Shown here piece by piece: positions 32,546-38,969 of a stretch of DNA of 40,699 nucleotides (position 1 is its first letter; each line of letters begins with the position of its first letter). Origin of the DNA: JAUSNA01 sp964568885 (GTDB taxonomy: Bacteria; Patescibacteriota; Microgenomatia; Levybacterales; GWA1-39-11); NCBI GenBank assembly GCA_964568885.1, contig CAZMSF010000010.1, forward strand, positions 1 through 40,699. Reading direction: 5' to 3'. The notes beneath the pieces were generated by a model. The model searched no databases, was not told the DNA's origin, and saw nothing but the letters and a program-made list of their open reading frames with translations. The translations under genes and the position numbers were made by a program.

Positions 32546-32674
32546 CTATTTCTTATCCAAAACCTTCTTGATTACTACCTTTTCTTTCTTTTTCAGCGAT
32601 TTTATTACCTTTTCGTAAATCTCTTCAGGAGTTATTTGTTTAGAGTCGAATATTCCAATTAATCTCTTTTTCAT
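32546..32674 (-). CDS. Small basic protein, 42 residues
   Basis: ATG at 32674-32672, TAG at 32548-32546. The product is Lys-rich (MKKRLIGIFDSKQITPEEIY is the first half) with a helical tail. Its start overlaps the stop of the preceding gene (ATGA), which suggests coupled translation. Unknown function. Confidence 0.5.
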   Translation of the reverse strand: MKKRLIGIFDSKQITPEEIYEKVIKSLKKKEKVVIKKVLDKK

Positions 32675-32883
32675 TTTCTCTTTTGATTATTCAAATACAG
32701 TTTTCTTAACCCTTGAATAATACCAAGTAATATTAAGGCGGCTCCAATAGGTGCAAGAATACCTCCAGTAAAAATTGAAAGAACAATACCGATGCCTATT
32801 GCCCACAATGGAGTAATCTGTAATCCGAATACTCTTGTTGATGTTCCTACATCAAAAAATCCCTTTTTCTTCTTTTCTTCCAT
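32671..32883 (-). CDS. Small membrane protein, 70 residues
   Basis: Start chosen at ATG 32883 because AGGGAGGTGA, a strong ribosome binding site, lies at 32889-32898; a GTG three codons upstream falls inside it. A Lys-rich N-terminus precedes two hydrophobic segments (LWAIGIGIVLSIFTGGIL and PIGAALILLGIIQGL) and a basic tail. Unknown family; coupled to the 42-residue gene downstream. Confidence 0.65.
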   Translation of the reverse strand: MEEKKKKGFFDVGTSTRVFGLQITPLWAIGIGIVLSIFTGGILAPIGAALILLGIIQGLRKLYLNNQKRK

Positions 32884-32897
32884 ATAATTCACCTCCC

Positions 32898-33125
32898 TTA
32901 CTGGATGTACTTATGTTTTAAAACCTTTCTTTTTGTGAATTCTTCTCCTTTTTCGATATACCTCATGTCTTCCAACTGTTTAAGAATCTGTTGAGCCTTG
33001 ATGTAGCTCACCTGGAACCTCCTTTGAATGAAAGGAGCTGACACAAAGTCCTCTTTAATCACTTTCTCTACGACTAAGTCAATAAGAACTCCATTCCTTC
33101 TTTTTCTACCCATGTGTCTTTTCAC
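32898..33125 (-). CDS. Stand-alone FtsK-gamma-like winged-helix protein
   Basis: 75 residues. The segment FVSAPFIQRRFQVSYIKAQQ followed by ILKQLEDMRYIEKG and a KRKVL strand matches the FtsK gamma domain, the winged helix that reads polarity sequences (KOPS) and activates XerCD in chromosome segregation. Here it is not fused to a motor. The basic N-terminus may add DNA contact. Coupled to the gene upstream by a 4-nt overlap (ATGA at 33125-33122). Confidence 0.75.
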   Translation of the reverse strand: MKRHMGRKRRNGVLIDLVVEKVIKEDFVSAPFIQRRFQVSYIKAQQILKQLEDMRYIEKGEEFTKRKVLKHKYIQ

Positions 33126-33508
33126 TCTCTTATTTCAATCAATCCTATTGCGAGTGCATATTTCAAAAAAACTCTATCTTCTTTTGCAATTTCAATAACA
33201 TTTTGTGCAGCACTTTTATTATTTGCAGAACGAACCATTAGACCTGTTAAAAATAGTCCTATTCCAGCAATCCAGTGGATAGTAAAGAAAACAATAACTG
33301 CCCCAATAAAGCAGGCGAGCTGTACGAAAAACCAGAACCTCATTGCAGCACGATAATTCCCGGGTACACTTTTTGAATTGGCAACAGAGACAGCAAGCTT
33401 TTTGTCCACTGCGAATGTAAGTTTTCCCTGCACGTATTTTTCTTTAATATCATCAATTTCTTGAAATGATGCATTATGAAAATGCTGGTTAACAATCCTT
33501 GGCTGCAT
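33122..33508 (-). CDS. Two-helix membrane protein, first gene of the operon
   Basis: 128 residues. A soluble N-terminal 55 residues (HNASFQEIDDIKEKYVQGKL) precede two membrane segments (FWFFVQLACFIGAVIVFF and WIAGIGLFLTGLMV), then a helical tail with VIEIAKEDRVFLKYALAIGL. Unknown family. It starts the minus-strand set and is divergent from the XRE regulator across 123 nt. Confidence 0.65.
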   Translation of the reverse strand: MQPRIVNQHFHNASFQEIDDIKEKYVQGKLTFAVDKKLAVSVANSKSVPGNYRAAMRFWFFVQLACFIGAVIVFFTIHWIAGIGLFLTGLMVRSANNKSAAQNVIEIAKEDRVFLKYALAIGLIEIRE

Positions 33509-33532
33509 GGCTCAATTTCCTATCCTGCCCTA

Positions 33533-33596
33533 ATAATACTGTTCAAATAACTATTCTTCAATAACCAATCTGAACACTAACTAGTTCTACAGAACT
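33533..33596 (-). promoter_or_regulatory. Promoter of the minus operon and adjacent palindrome
   Basis: On the minus strand TTGAAG (plus 33556-33561) and TATTAT (plus 33533-33538) are 17 nt apart. Upstream of it, AGTTCT-AC-AGAACT (33583-33596) is a 14-bp inverted repeat, and GTTCA (33541) / TGAAC (33571) half-sites bracket the promoter. These are likely sites for the XRE regulator encoded divergently at 33632. Confidence 0.55.
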
Positions 33597-33631
33597 TAGA
33601 CAGTTAAGTTGAAATATGAGGAAATTGATTT

Positions 33632-33862
33632 ATGAATCGTGGTAATCGGATTCCATCAAAACTCCTAATTAAGTTGGGTCGCAATATTCGAGAGATAAGA
33701 GAAGATAAAAATAAAACACAAGAACAAGTATCATTTGATGCAGGAATAGAAATGAGTTACTTCTCGAAAATCGAAAGAGGAGAAGCAAATCCCTCTCTAG
33801 AAATCATATACGCAATAATAAAAGCTCTTAATATTAAATCCAACGAAATCCTCCCTTTTTAG
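33632..33862 (+). CDS. XRE-family HTH regulator
   Basis: 76 residues, almost only a Cro/CI-type HTH: LGRNIREIREDKNKTQEQVS, the recognition part MSYFSKIERGEANPS, and the closing IIYAIIKALNIKSNEILPF. Small stand-alone XRE proteins often control mobile-element operons. It is divergent from the minus operon, and the spacer has an inverted repeat. The ATG at 33632 lacks a good ribosome binding site. Confidence 0.88.
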   Translation: MNRGNRIPSKLLIKLGRNIREIREDKNKTQEQVSFDAGIEMSYFSKIERGEANPSLEIIYAIIKALNIKSNEILPF

Positions 33863-33924
33863 TTACTTAATTTCTGCTTACAGGATACTCTGTTAAATTT
33901 AACGTGAAGCTAATTTGCTGATTT

Positions 33925-34071
33925 TTAATTCAATATAAGTGCTTGTGCCTTTTTATGTATAGTTTGTGATGTTATTGATACAAAAACTTCATCAAGAGAG
34001 AGTTTTATGGAACAATTTTTCAGAATTTCCAAAACAACGTAAACTATATCATATTTATCAAGCATGCTCAT
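33925..34071 (-). CDS. Possible 48-residue small protein
   Basis: ATG at 34071-34069, TAA at 33927-33925. The frame codes a mixed hydrophobic/charged product (starts MSMLDKYDIVYVVLEILKNC). It has a minus-strand TATACT 3 nt upstream of the first codon, inside the inverted repeat at 34066-34085; the second ATG (codon 3) is also possible. Existence is uncertain. Confidence 0.35.
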   Translation of the reverse strand: MSMLDKYDIVYVVLEILKNCSIKLSLDEVFVSITSQTIHKKAQALILN

Positions 34072-34085
34072 TTAGTATAATGAGC
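34066..34085. promoter_or_regulatory. Inverted repeat with back-to-back -10 boxes
   Basis: GCTCATT (34066-34072) and AATGAGC (34079-34085) form a 7-bp inverted repeat. Its centre holds TATAAT on the plus strand (34076-34081), for the gene at 34102, and TATACT on the minus strand (plus 34074-34079). A repressor bound here would control both directions. Confidence 0.5.
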
Positions 34086-34101
34086 ACAAATTAAATGTAA
34101 T

Positions 34102-34926
34102 ATGAAGAAAAATAAGGATTTACCCAAGTTATCCCCTCTTGGAGAATTGATACAGGATGTGATTAGGCATGAGGCTGACACGAAGTACTTCGGAACACGA
34201 AAAGAATTAAATCGAGAGCTTCTAACTTACTTAAAAAACGACATTGAATTCAAGAATGATATAAAAAAGCTCAAAAAGGAACTACATATCCCAAAACTAA
34301 ATCCAGAAGAAGATGTGGAATCTTTTGAATACAATAACTATATTGATGCTGAATCTTTTTGGCTAAGAACTCAGGAAAAATCCACTCGGGATATATTTGA
34401 AAAACAGATAAAACACCTACTTACCAGCTACGGATTGCCTATTGGCTTTTATGACTGGATGCAATACTTTGTATTGTATGGGCAGCCTTCATGGACCCCT
34501 CTTTATAACACTGAACTCCCGAATGACATCATGAGCAATCCTGACGAGTTACAGCGGATACCGCTCACTACACAGGAAAAGAAATATGTTCGCAGGACTG
34601 TCAAAAACAACATCGGTATAAAAGGAAGACCATCAAAAAAAGCGCGGTCCGCATATGGGAGTCTGTTGCAAGCATTATCTATGAGTAAAAATAAACAGAG
34701 ACGAATACGTAACTTAACAAAATCATTAAAAGCTGGTGAGATTGGTACAAAACGTACTTACTATGATTCAGTTGATGGAAAAGTTCAGGAAAAAATCACT
34801 TCGACTATACAAGCAGCCGAGATTTACGAACATGCTGATAACGATGAACTCAAAAAGAAAGCCAATACACTTCGAAAAATGAAGCAAAGATTAAAAGAAA
34901 GACAAAAAGTCTTGCTTAAAAAGTAG
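34102..34926 (+). CDS. Hypothetical protein with basic C-terminus
   Basis: 274 residues, no membrane segment. The N-terminal half is mixed (SPLGELIQDVIRHEADTKYF), the middle is aromatic-rich (GFYDWMQYFVLYGQPSW), and the last 110 residues are very basic with coiled-coil-like character (KKKANTLRKMKQRLKERQKV). A nucleic-acid-binding role on the element is plausible, but I recognise no family. It is followed by a terminator at 34963-34997, so it is probably a single-gene unit. Confidence 0.65.
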   Translation: MKKNKDLPKLSPLGELIQDVIRHEADTKYFGTRKELNRELLTYLKNDIEFKNDIKKLKKELHIPKLNPEEDVESFEYNNYIDAESFWLRTQEKSTRDIFEKQIKHLLTSYGLPIGFYDWMQYFVLYGQPSWTPLYNTELPNDIMSNPDELQRIPLTTQEKKYVRRTVKNNIGIKGRPSKKARSAYGSLLQALSMSKNKQRRIRNLTKSLKAGEIGTKRTYYDSVDGKVQEKITSTIQAAEIYEHADNDELKKKANTLRKMKQRLKERQKVLLKK

Positions 34927-34962
34927 AAAAATAACGTCTCAATTCATATCACTCCGTTTTAT

Positions 34963-34997
34963 AAACTCTGGATACTCAAATAATTCAGAGTTTTTTT
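34963..34997 (+). terminator. Rho-independent terminator
   Basis: AAACTCTG (34963-34970) and CAGAGTTT (34986-34993) form an 8-bp stem with a 15-nt loop, running into a T tract (34991-34997). The next ATG follows at once (34998), which is unusually close. Confidence 0.65.
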
Positions 34998-35273
34998 ATG
35001 GAGATGAAAGATAAAAATACAACTTGGCAGACAAACGATTTCTATTCCGCCGTGCTTGTTCGGGCAAGCGGAATACCTCTTCTTAACCTCATAAGTGGCA
35101 ACGGAAAATTTCTCACTTTCCAATTTTCGGCCTCCCCAGACATGTGTGAAGAAATTATTAAAAAACATTGGGACAGAACTCTCAAGGTAGAATCCCGTCT
35201 CCTCATAGAAACAATCAATGAATTAAAAACGAGAATTCATGAAAAAACGAAAGGAGTCCATGAAAGAGGATAA
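34998..35273 (+). CDS. DUF5659-like small protein
   Basis: 91 residues: FYSAVLVRASGIPLLNLISG, then FLTFQFSASPDMCEEIIKKH and a helical end (IETINELKTRIHEKTK). The strand-loop-strand then helix order resembles DUF5659, a small family seen in CPR and phage genomes. The start codon directly follows the terminator T tract; the ATG two codons later is also possible. It overlaps the next gene. Confidence 0.6.
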   Translation: MEMKDKNTTWQTNDFYSAVLVRASGIPLLNLISGNGKFLTFQFSASPDMCEEIIKKHWDRTLKVESRLLIETINELKTRIHEKTKGVHERG

Positions 35274-35457
35274 GTTAAATAAAATCAGATATGTTCTTGA
35301 CCTTGATGAAGCGGAACTTTCTATATTAGGCTCAGCTCTTCACTACGCCCTCCTTGAAATTACAGATTTCATTTGTTGTGAGAATTGTCAAAAGATAGGA
35401 ATCGAAGTTCTTGAAAAAATATTTGATTCATTCAAAAAAAATCACAAGCACAGTTAA
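35239..35457 (+). CDS. Small hypothetical protein with CxxC
   Basis: 72 residues, or 65 if the ATG at 35260 is used (AAGGAG lies only 3 nt before it, which is too close to decide). The product is helical, with CCENC in the middle (ITDFICCENCQKIGIEVLEK). It overlaps the DUF5659-like gene by 14-35 nt, suggesting coupled translation. Unknown family. Confidence 0.55.
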   Translation: MKKRKESMKEDKLNKIRYVLDLDEAELSILGSALHYALLEITDFICCENCQKIGIEVLEKIFDSFKKNHKHS

Positions 35458-35465
35458 AAAATTAA

Positions 35466-35837
35466 ATGAATATGGAAAAATCAGAAATATTGGTAGAAAT
35501 ACCTGTAGACTTAAACGCAAATACTGCTGTTGCGCATATTAAAATTGCCCATGGTAATCCTTCGATAATTGCTTTTGTTCAAGTTGAATTTGGCTTCATA
35601 ACAATCAAAGGCATCACTGTTAAAAAGCGTGATTTTAATGGTGACGGACATGAAACCCTCGTGTTTGATTTACCCGCATATAAAGCTGGCTATAACTATA
35701 TTAAATCTGTTTACATTTCAGACAAACGTATCTTTTCAGAAATCTCCAATGCAGTTATTGCAAGAGTAAACGAAGAGCTGGGTAACAGTCAGATGTCATC
35801 TGATGAATTCGTAGACCCAGATGATATTCCATTCTAA
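35466..35837 (+). CDS. SpoVG-like protein with SSB-like C-terminal tip
   Basis: 123 residues. Residues about 25-105 follow the SpoVG fold pattern: a strand pair (FVQVEFGFITIKGITVKKRD), a middle LVFDLPAYKAG segment, and a final helix EISNAVIARVNEE, like the SpoVG ending that pairs I-strand and helix. The last 12 residues are acidic and end DPDDIPF, almost the same as the SSB tail DDDIPF that recruits replication and repair proteins. SpoVG proteins bind nucleic acid. A ssDNA-binding role on the element is inferred. It lies 8 nt after the previous gene. Confidence 0.6.
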   Translation: MNMEKSEILVEIPVDLNANTAVAHIKIAHGNPSIIAFVQVEFGFITIKGITVKKRDFNGDGHETLVFDLPAYKAGYNYIKSVYISDKRIFSEISNAVIARVNEELGNSQMSSDEFVDPDDIPF

Positions 35838-35865
35838 TAAATATTAATCATGAATACACATAAAT

Positions 35866-35979
35866 ATATTTGATTCCTATCTTTATTTAATTCTCATTGG
35901 AGAGCAAATAAATCAAATATTTACTATGACTATATATTAACTATTTTATAGAAATTAATATCTTGTAAGTAATGAGAAT
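35866..35979. repeat. Two interleaved inverted repeats in AT-rich spacer
   Basis: Arms ATATTTGATT (35866-35875) and AATCAAATAT (35911-35920) pair perfectly over 10 bp. Arms ATTCTCATT (35890-35898) and AATGAGAAT (35971-35979) pair over 9 bp. The arms alternate (A, B, A', B'), which permits either hairpin or a pseudoknot, and may be protein-binding sites. Confidence 0.45.
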
Positions 35980-35993
35980 GAATTAATACATAT

Positions 35994-36290
35994 ATGGGAA
36001 AGATAAATAAATTTAACTATTATCCCTATCAAGATTTGTCTTTAACAAGGCCAGTTATTTTAAAAATGCTCAGTAAAAAAAGGAAATTAAAAACGATTTT
36101 TAAGTTTTTAAGGGGTGAAGCCCGTTGGGATGCAATCGGAGACTATCCAATTATATCTTTTACCTGCAAAGTAGCGAAACAAAACGGGAATAAAACTAAG
36201 AGTAAAGATGTAAGGGATATGTTTAGAGAAACTGAGGAGTTTAAAAGAATACAACAGAACAGTGATTTTATATCACAAGTTTGTGCCTAA
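35994..36290 (+). CDS. Hypothetical basic protein
   Basis: 98 residues, basic, no membrane segment (starts MGKINKFNYYPYQDLSLTRP). There is a Lys/Arg-rich helix near residues 24-40 and a mixed C-terminal half. It lies in the gap between the SpoVG-like gene and the recombinase. No family recognised; probably an element-encoded DNA-binding or accessory protein. Confidence 0.5.
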   Translation: MGKINKFNYYPYQDLSLTRPVILKMLSKKRKLKTIFKFLRGEARWDAIGDYPIISFTCKVAKQNGNKTKSKDVRDMFRETEEFKRIQQNSDFISQVCA

Positions 36291-36364
36291 AGTTTAACGC
36301 AAAACGGGCATTGAGCCGCTGATGTTAATAACTTTAAGCAGTTAGTCATTGATAAGAAAAAAAT

Positions 36365-36520
36365 ATGATAAGCAAACAGTTACTGCAAGAACTTGGTGAA
36401 ATTTTCAAAGAGGATTATGGAGTGAGCCTACCAGATGAAATTTTATCTGATGTTGCAAATGCTCTGATTCAATATTATGAAGTTTTACTGAAAGTATCAG
36501 ATGGTAATATTGAAGTATAG
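36365..36520 (+). CDS. Small helical acidic protein, 51 residues
   Basis: ATG at 36365, TAG at 36518-36520. The product (starts MISKQLLQELGEIFKEDYGV) is predicted to be two helices with a hydrophobic face. It sits just before the structured leader of the serine recombinase. I recall no named family; the length, codon use and helix pattern support a real gene. Confidence 0.6.
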   Translation: MISKQLLQELGEIFKEDYGVSLPDEILSDVANALIQYYEVLLKVSDGNIEV

Positions 36521-36555
36521 TTGATTTTATTGAATTGCAGCGCTATTTTTAAAGA

Positions 36556-36636
36556 GTGCTCAGGGAGAAGGTGGTGTTTTTTAATGCCCTCATTGGATAG
36601 AACATCACCGTTCTGAGCACAACCAGTGGGGGCATT
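36556..36636 (+). ncRNA. Predicted structured RNA leader (pseudoknot) of the recombinase
   Basis: Stem A pairs GTGCTCAG (36556-36563) with CTGAGCAC (36613-36620), 8 bp. Inside it stem B pairs GGTGGTGTT (36570-36578) with AACATCACC (36601-36609), 9 bp with one G-U. The hairpin loop contains AATGCCCTCATTGG (36583-36596), which pairs over 14 bp with CCAGTGGGGGCATT (36623-36636) downstream, with two G-U pairs. All three wobble pairs favour RNA from the plus strand. The last arm ends 7 nt before the recombinase ATG at 36644, so it may gate translation. Confidence 0.6.
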
Positions 36637-36643
36637 TAAGATT

Positions 36644-38227
36644 ATGAAAGCTATTTTATTTTGCAGAGTTTCATCAAAAGAACAGGAAGAAACAGGTTAC
36701 TCTCTTCCAGCACAAGAGAAATTCCTTAGGGAGTATGGTGAAAAAAATAATCTTGAAATTGAAAAAGTTTTTGCTATTTCAGAATCAGCAAGCGGACATA
36801 CTCAAAGGAAAACTTTCAATGAGATGACCAAATTTATACGGGAAAATAAAATTCCCGCTATGGTTGTTGAGACAACAGACCGTTTGACACGTAATTTTGC
36901 AGACGTTCCAACAATTGATAAATGGGTTATGGATGAAGAGACAAATCAAATTCATCTGGTAAAAGAGGGTTGTATTCTACATAGAAATTCAAAATCCCAC
37001 GAATGGTTTATGTGGAGAGTAAAAGTTGCAACAGCTGAATATTATGTCCGTTTACTATCTGAGAATGTAAGGAAAGGTCAAAAAGAAAAAATCGCTCAGG
37101 GATGGCTACCCACAAGACCGCCAATCGGATATAAAACCGAAGGTGAAAAAGGTCACAAGATTCATATTATTGATGAAGATAAGAAGCCTTTAGTTGTTGA
37201 GATGTTTAAGTTGTACGCAACCAGAAACTATTCACTCAAGAAACTTACGGAAGAAATGCATAAAAGAGGATTGCGTAATGCTAATGGAAATAAAATTGTT
37301 AAAAGCAGAATTCATCAATACCTCACAGACCCTTTTTATATAGGGAAAATCAGATGGAATGATGTTTTATATGAAGGAAATCATGAACAATTTATTAGTG
37401 ATGACTTATTTAACAAAGTACAGGAGATTTTGCGAAGTAAGACAACTCCGAAATATAGGAAGCATAACCATCTTTTTCAGGGTATGATTCGGTGCATCGA
37501 GTGCAGAGGATTAATTACTTGGGAAATACATAAAGGGATAGTATACGGTCATTGTAACGGGTATAAAGACTGCTCGCAGGAGTTGTGGTATACGCAAAAG
37601 GAAATTGAAAAATCACTGGCAAATGAGTTTGGTAAATTAAAGATTAATAATCCAAAAATAGTTGAATGGGTACGAAAGGCACTTAAAGAAGGTCATAAAG
37701 ATAAAATCCAATATCACTCTTCTTCTCTTAATGAATTAAACAGTCGTCAGGAACAGCTTAATAAAAGATTGGAAAAGATGTATGAGGATAAATTAGATGA
37801 GAAAATTTCAGAATCGTTTTATAGTGAACACTCTAAAAAATACCTTGAAGAATTGAAGGAGATTGCAAAATCAATTGGTAAACATGCGAATGCAAACGAA
37901 AAATACTACCAATTAGGTTCAAATCTGTATGAATTATCTCAACGAGCAGGTGTAATTTATGAAAATGCTCAAAAAGTTGACAAGAGACTATTAATCAATT
38001 TGGTTTTTGCAGATTTGTATTTCGATAAAGGGAAACTTATTGCAAATTATTCAAAAGCTTTTAAATTACTCGTGGAGTTGGTAGAGTTGACAAATGAGCT
38101 TACCAGTTCGAAAGAGGAGAAAAATGAAAGAATCGTTGCGAGAATTTTCGAACCACCGATTAAGGCTGATTTAACAATCCAAATGGACGATTTTTACTCT
38201 CATCGTCCTGTTTTGCTCCGCGACTAG
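36644..38227 (+). CDS. Large serine recombinase
   Basis: 527 residues from ATG 36644; a GTG at 36626 lies within the RNA structure and is less likely. The resolvase domain begins ILFCRVSSKEQEETGYSLPA (catalytic Ser10). A recombinase domain follows (WLPTRPPIGYKTEGEKGHKI to about residue 265), then a zinc ribbon (RCIECRG ... HCNGYKDC) and a long coiled coil (about 355-470). This is the layout of large serine integrases that insert elements at att sites. The last four codons overlap the 3' end of tRNA-Asn, so the att site lies at the end of the gene. Confidence 0.93.
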   Translation: MKAILFCRVSSKEQEETGYSLPAQEKFLREYGEKNNLEIEKVFAISESASGHTQRKTFNEMTKFIRENKIPAMVVETTDRLTRNFADVPTIDKWVMDEETNQIHLVKEGCILHRNSKSHEWFMWRVKVATAEYYVRLLSENVRKGQKEKIAQGWLPTRPPIGYKTEGEKGHKIHIIDEDKKPLVVEMFKLYATRNYSLKKLTEEMHKRGLRNANGNKIVKSRIHQYLTDPFYIGKIRWNDVLYEGNHEQFISDDLFNKVQEILRSKTTPKYRKHNHLFQGMIRCIECRGLITWEIHKGIVYGHCNGYKDCSQELWYTQKEIEKSLANEFGKLKINNPKIVEWVRKALKEGHKDKIQYHSSSLNELNSRQEQLNKRLEKMYEDKLDEKISESFYSEHSKKYLEELKEIAKSIGKHANANEKYYQLGSNLYELSQRAGVIYENAQKVDKRLLINLVFADLYFDKGKLIANYSKAFKLLVELVELTNELTSSKEEKNERIVARIFEPPIKADLTIQMDDFYSHRPVLLRD

Positions 38228-38287
38228 GATTCGAACCTAGGACCTTGAAGTTAACAGCTTCCTGCTCTACCGCTGAGCTATCGCGGA
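38216..38287 (-). tRNA. tRNA-Asn (GTT)
   Basis: On the minus strand the 72-nt cloverleaf reads: acceptor TCCGCGA / TCGCGGA, D arm GCTC / GAGC, anticodon loop CTGTTAA (anticodon GTT), T arm CTAGG / CCTAG with loop TTCGAAT, discriminator G. CCA is not encoded. The first anticodon-stem pair is a G-A mismatch; the other four pair. The 3' end overlaps the recombinase CDS by 12 bp. Confidence 0.93.
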
Positions 38288-38324
38288 ACATTGGTAGAAA
38301 CCTCAGATTTTCTGAGTGGTACTT

Positions 38325-38353
38325 ATTTTAACACCTTGAAAAATAGAAGTCTA
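38325..38353 (-). promoter_or_regulatory. Possible tRNA-Asn promoter
   Basis: On the minus strand TAGACT (plus 38348-38353) and TAAAAT (plus 38325-38330) are 17 nt apart, about 38 nt upstream of the mature 5' end. The match is moderate. A small hairpin (CTCAG/CTGAG, 38302-38316) lies between. Confidence 0.35.
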
Positions 38354-38379
38354 GCCTGAAATAGTATCTTGCCACATTC

Positions 38380-38949
38380 TCAGATAGAAAGCGTCTTTGG
38401 CGTTAAACAAACTGTTTTTCCCCCACTCTTTGAATCCCAAAGGTAGAAAGCCGAGCCCGTTGAGCATTTTCTATTTGTTGGACCATATTTCAATTTGACA
38501 AGAAGTAGTGCCCTATTTCCATTAGATGAATAACACACTCCTTTTTGGATTTCGTCCAAACAGTTTTGAGTTCTGCCGGTAAAAAAAGCCAGTACTTTGG
38601 CGTATGTTGGTGATAATTCGCCGTTTTCAATTAATTTGTCTATCCATTCACCATTCTTGGTAAAGTCGGAAACATAATAGGAGTTTTGGTCTATTCCTAG
38701 TGCCTGAATGACACCGACAAGTCGAAGAACTGAGATGATTCTTATTTGGTCTGAGACGTATGCAAAAACATTGAGAGTATCCAATGAGAATTTGGGACCT
38801 TCATCGGGCAATTCTGTAAATACCATGTCGGCAGAGTCCGATGCAAAATTACGCCTGGATGACTCGGCGTACGCTCGGCTTGTGCTAAAAAGAACAAGCA
38901 AGGCTGCCAGGATAAAAAATAATTTCACAGTATATTTACCGTAGCACAA
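38380..38949 (-). CDS. Secreted hypothetical protein
   Basis: 189 residues with a signal peptide (KLFFILAALLVLFSTSRAYA, cleavage probably after AYA). The mature part has four cysteines (in QNCLDE, GVCYSS, RKCSTG and TVCLTP) that could make two disulfides. Unknown family. It lies between the tRNA and rpoD on the same strand as rpoD, 20 nt after the rpoD stop. Confidence 0.65.
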   Translation of the reverse strand: MCYGKYTVKLFFILAALLVLFSTSRAYAESSRRNFASDSADMVFTELPDEGPKFSLDTLNVFAYVSDQIRIISVLRLVGVIQALGIDQNSYYVSDFTKNGEWIDKLIENGELSPTYAKVLAFFTGRTQNCLDEIQKGVCYSSNGNRALLLVKLKYGPTNRKCSTGSAFYLWDSKSGGKTVCLTPKTLSI

Positions 38950-38969
38950 ACAACAATAACTTTCAGGAA

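Larger units (their letters stand above)
28148..38227. mobile_element. Putative integrative element in tRNA-Asn (left end unsure)
   Basis: The region is AT-rich and holds mostly unknown genes with XRE and excisionase-like regulators, an FtsK-gamma-like protein, a SpoVG-like protein and a large serine recombinase. The recombinase gene ends inside the 3' end of tRNA-Asn, the usual place of an integrase next to its attachment site. I could not find a second copy of the tRNA 3' end in the window, so the left boundary is a guess set at the repeat/remnant zone. Flanking genes (rpoD, dnaG, cyo) are chromosomal. Confidence 0.5.
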
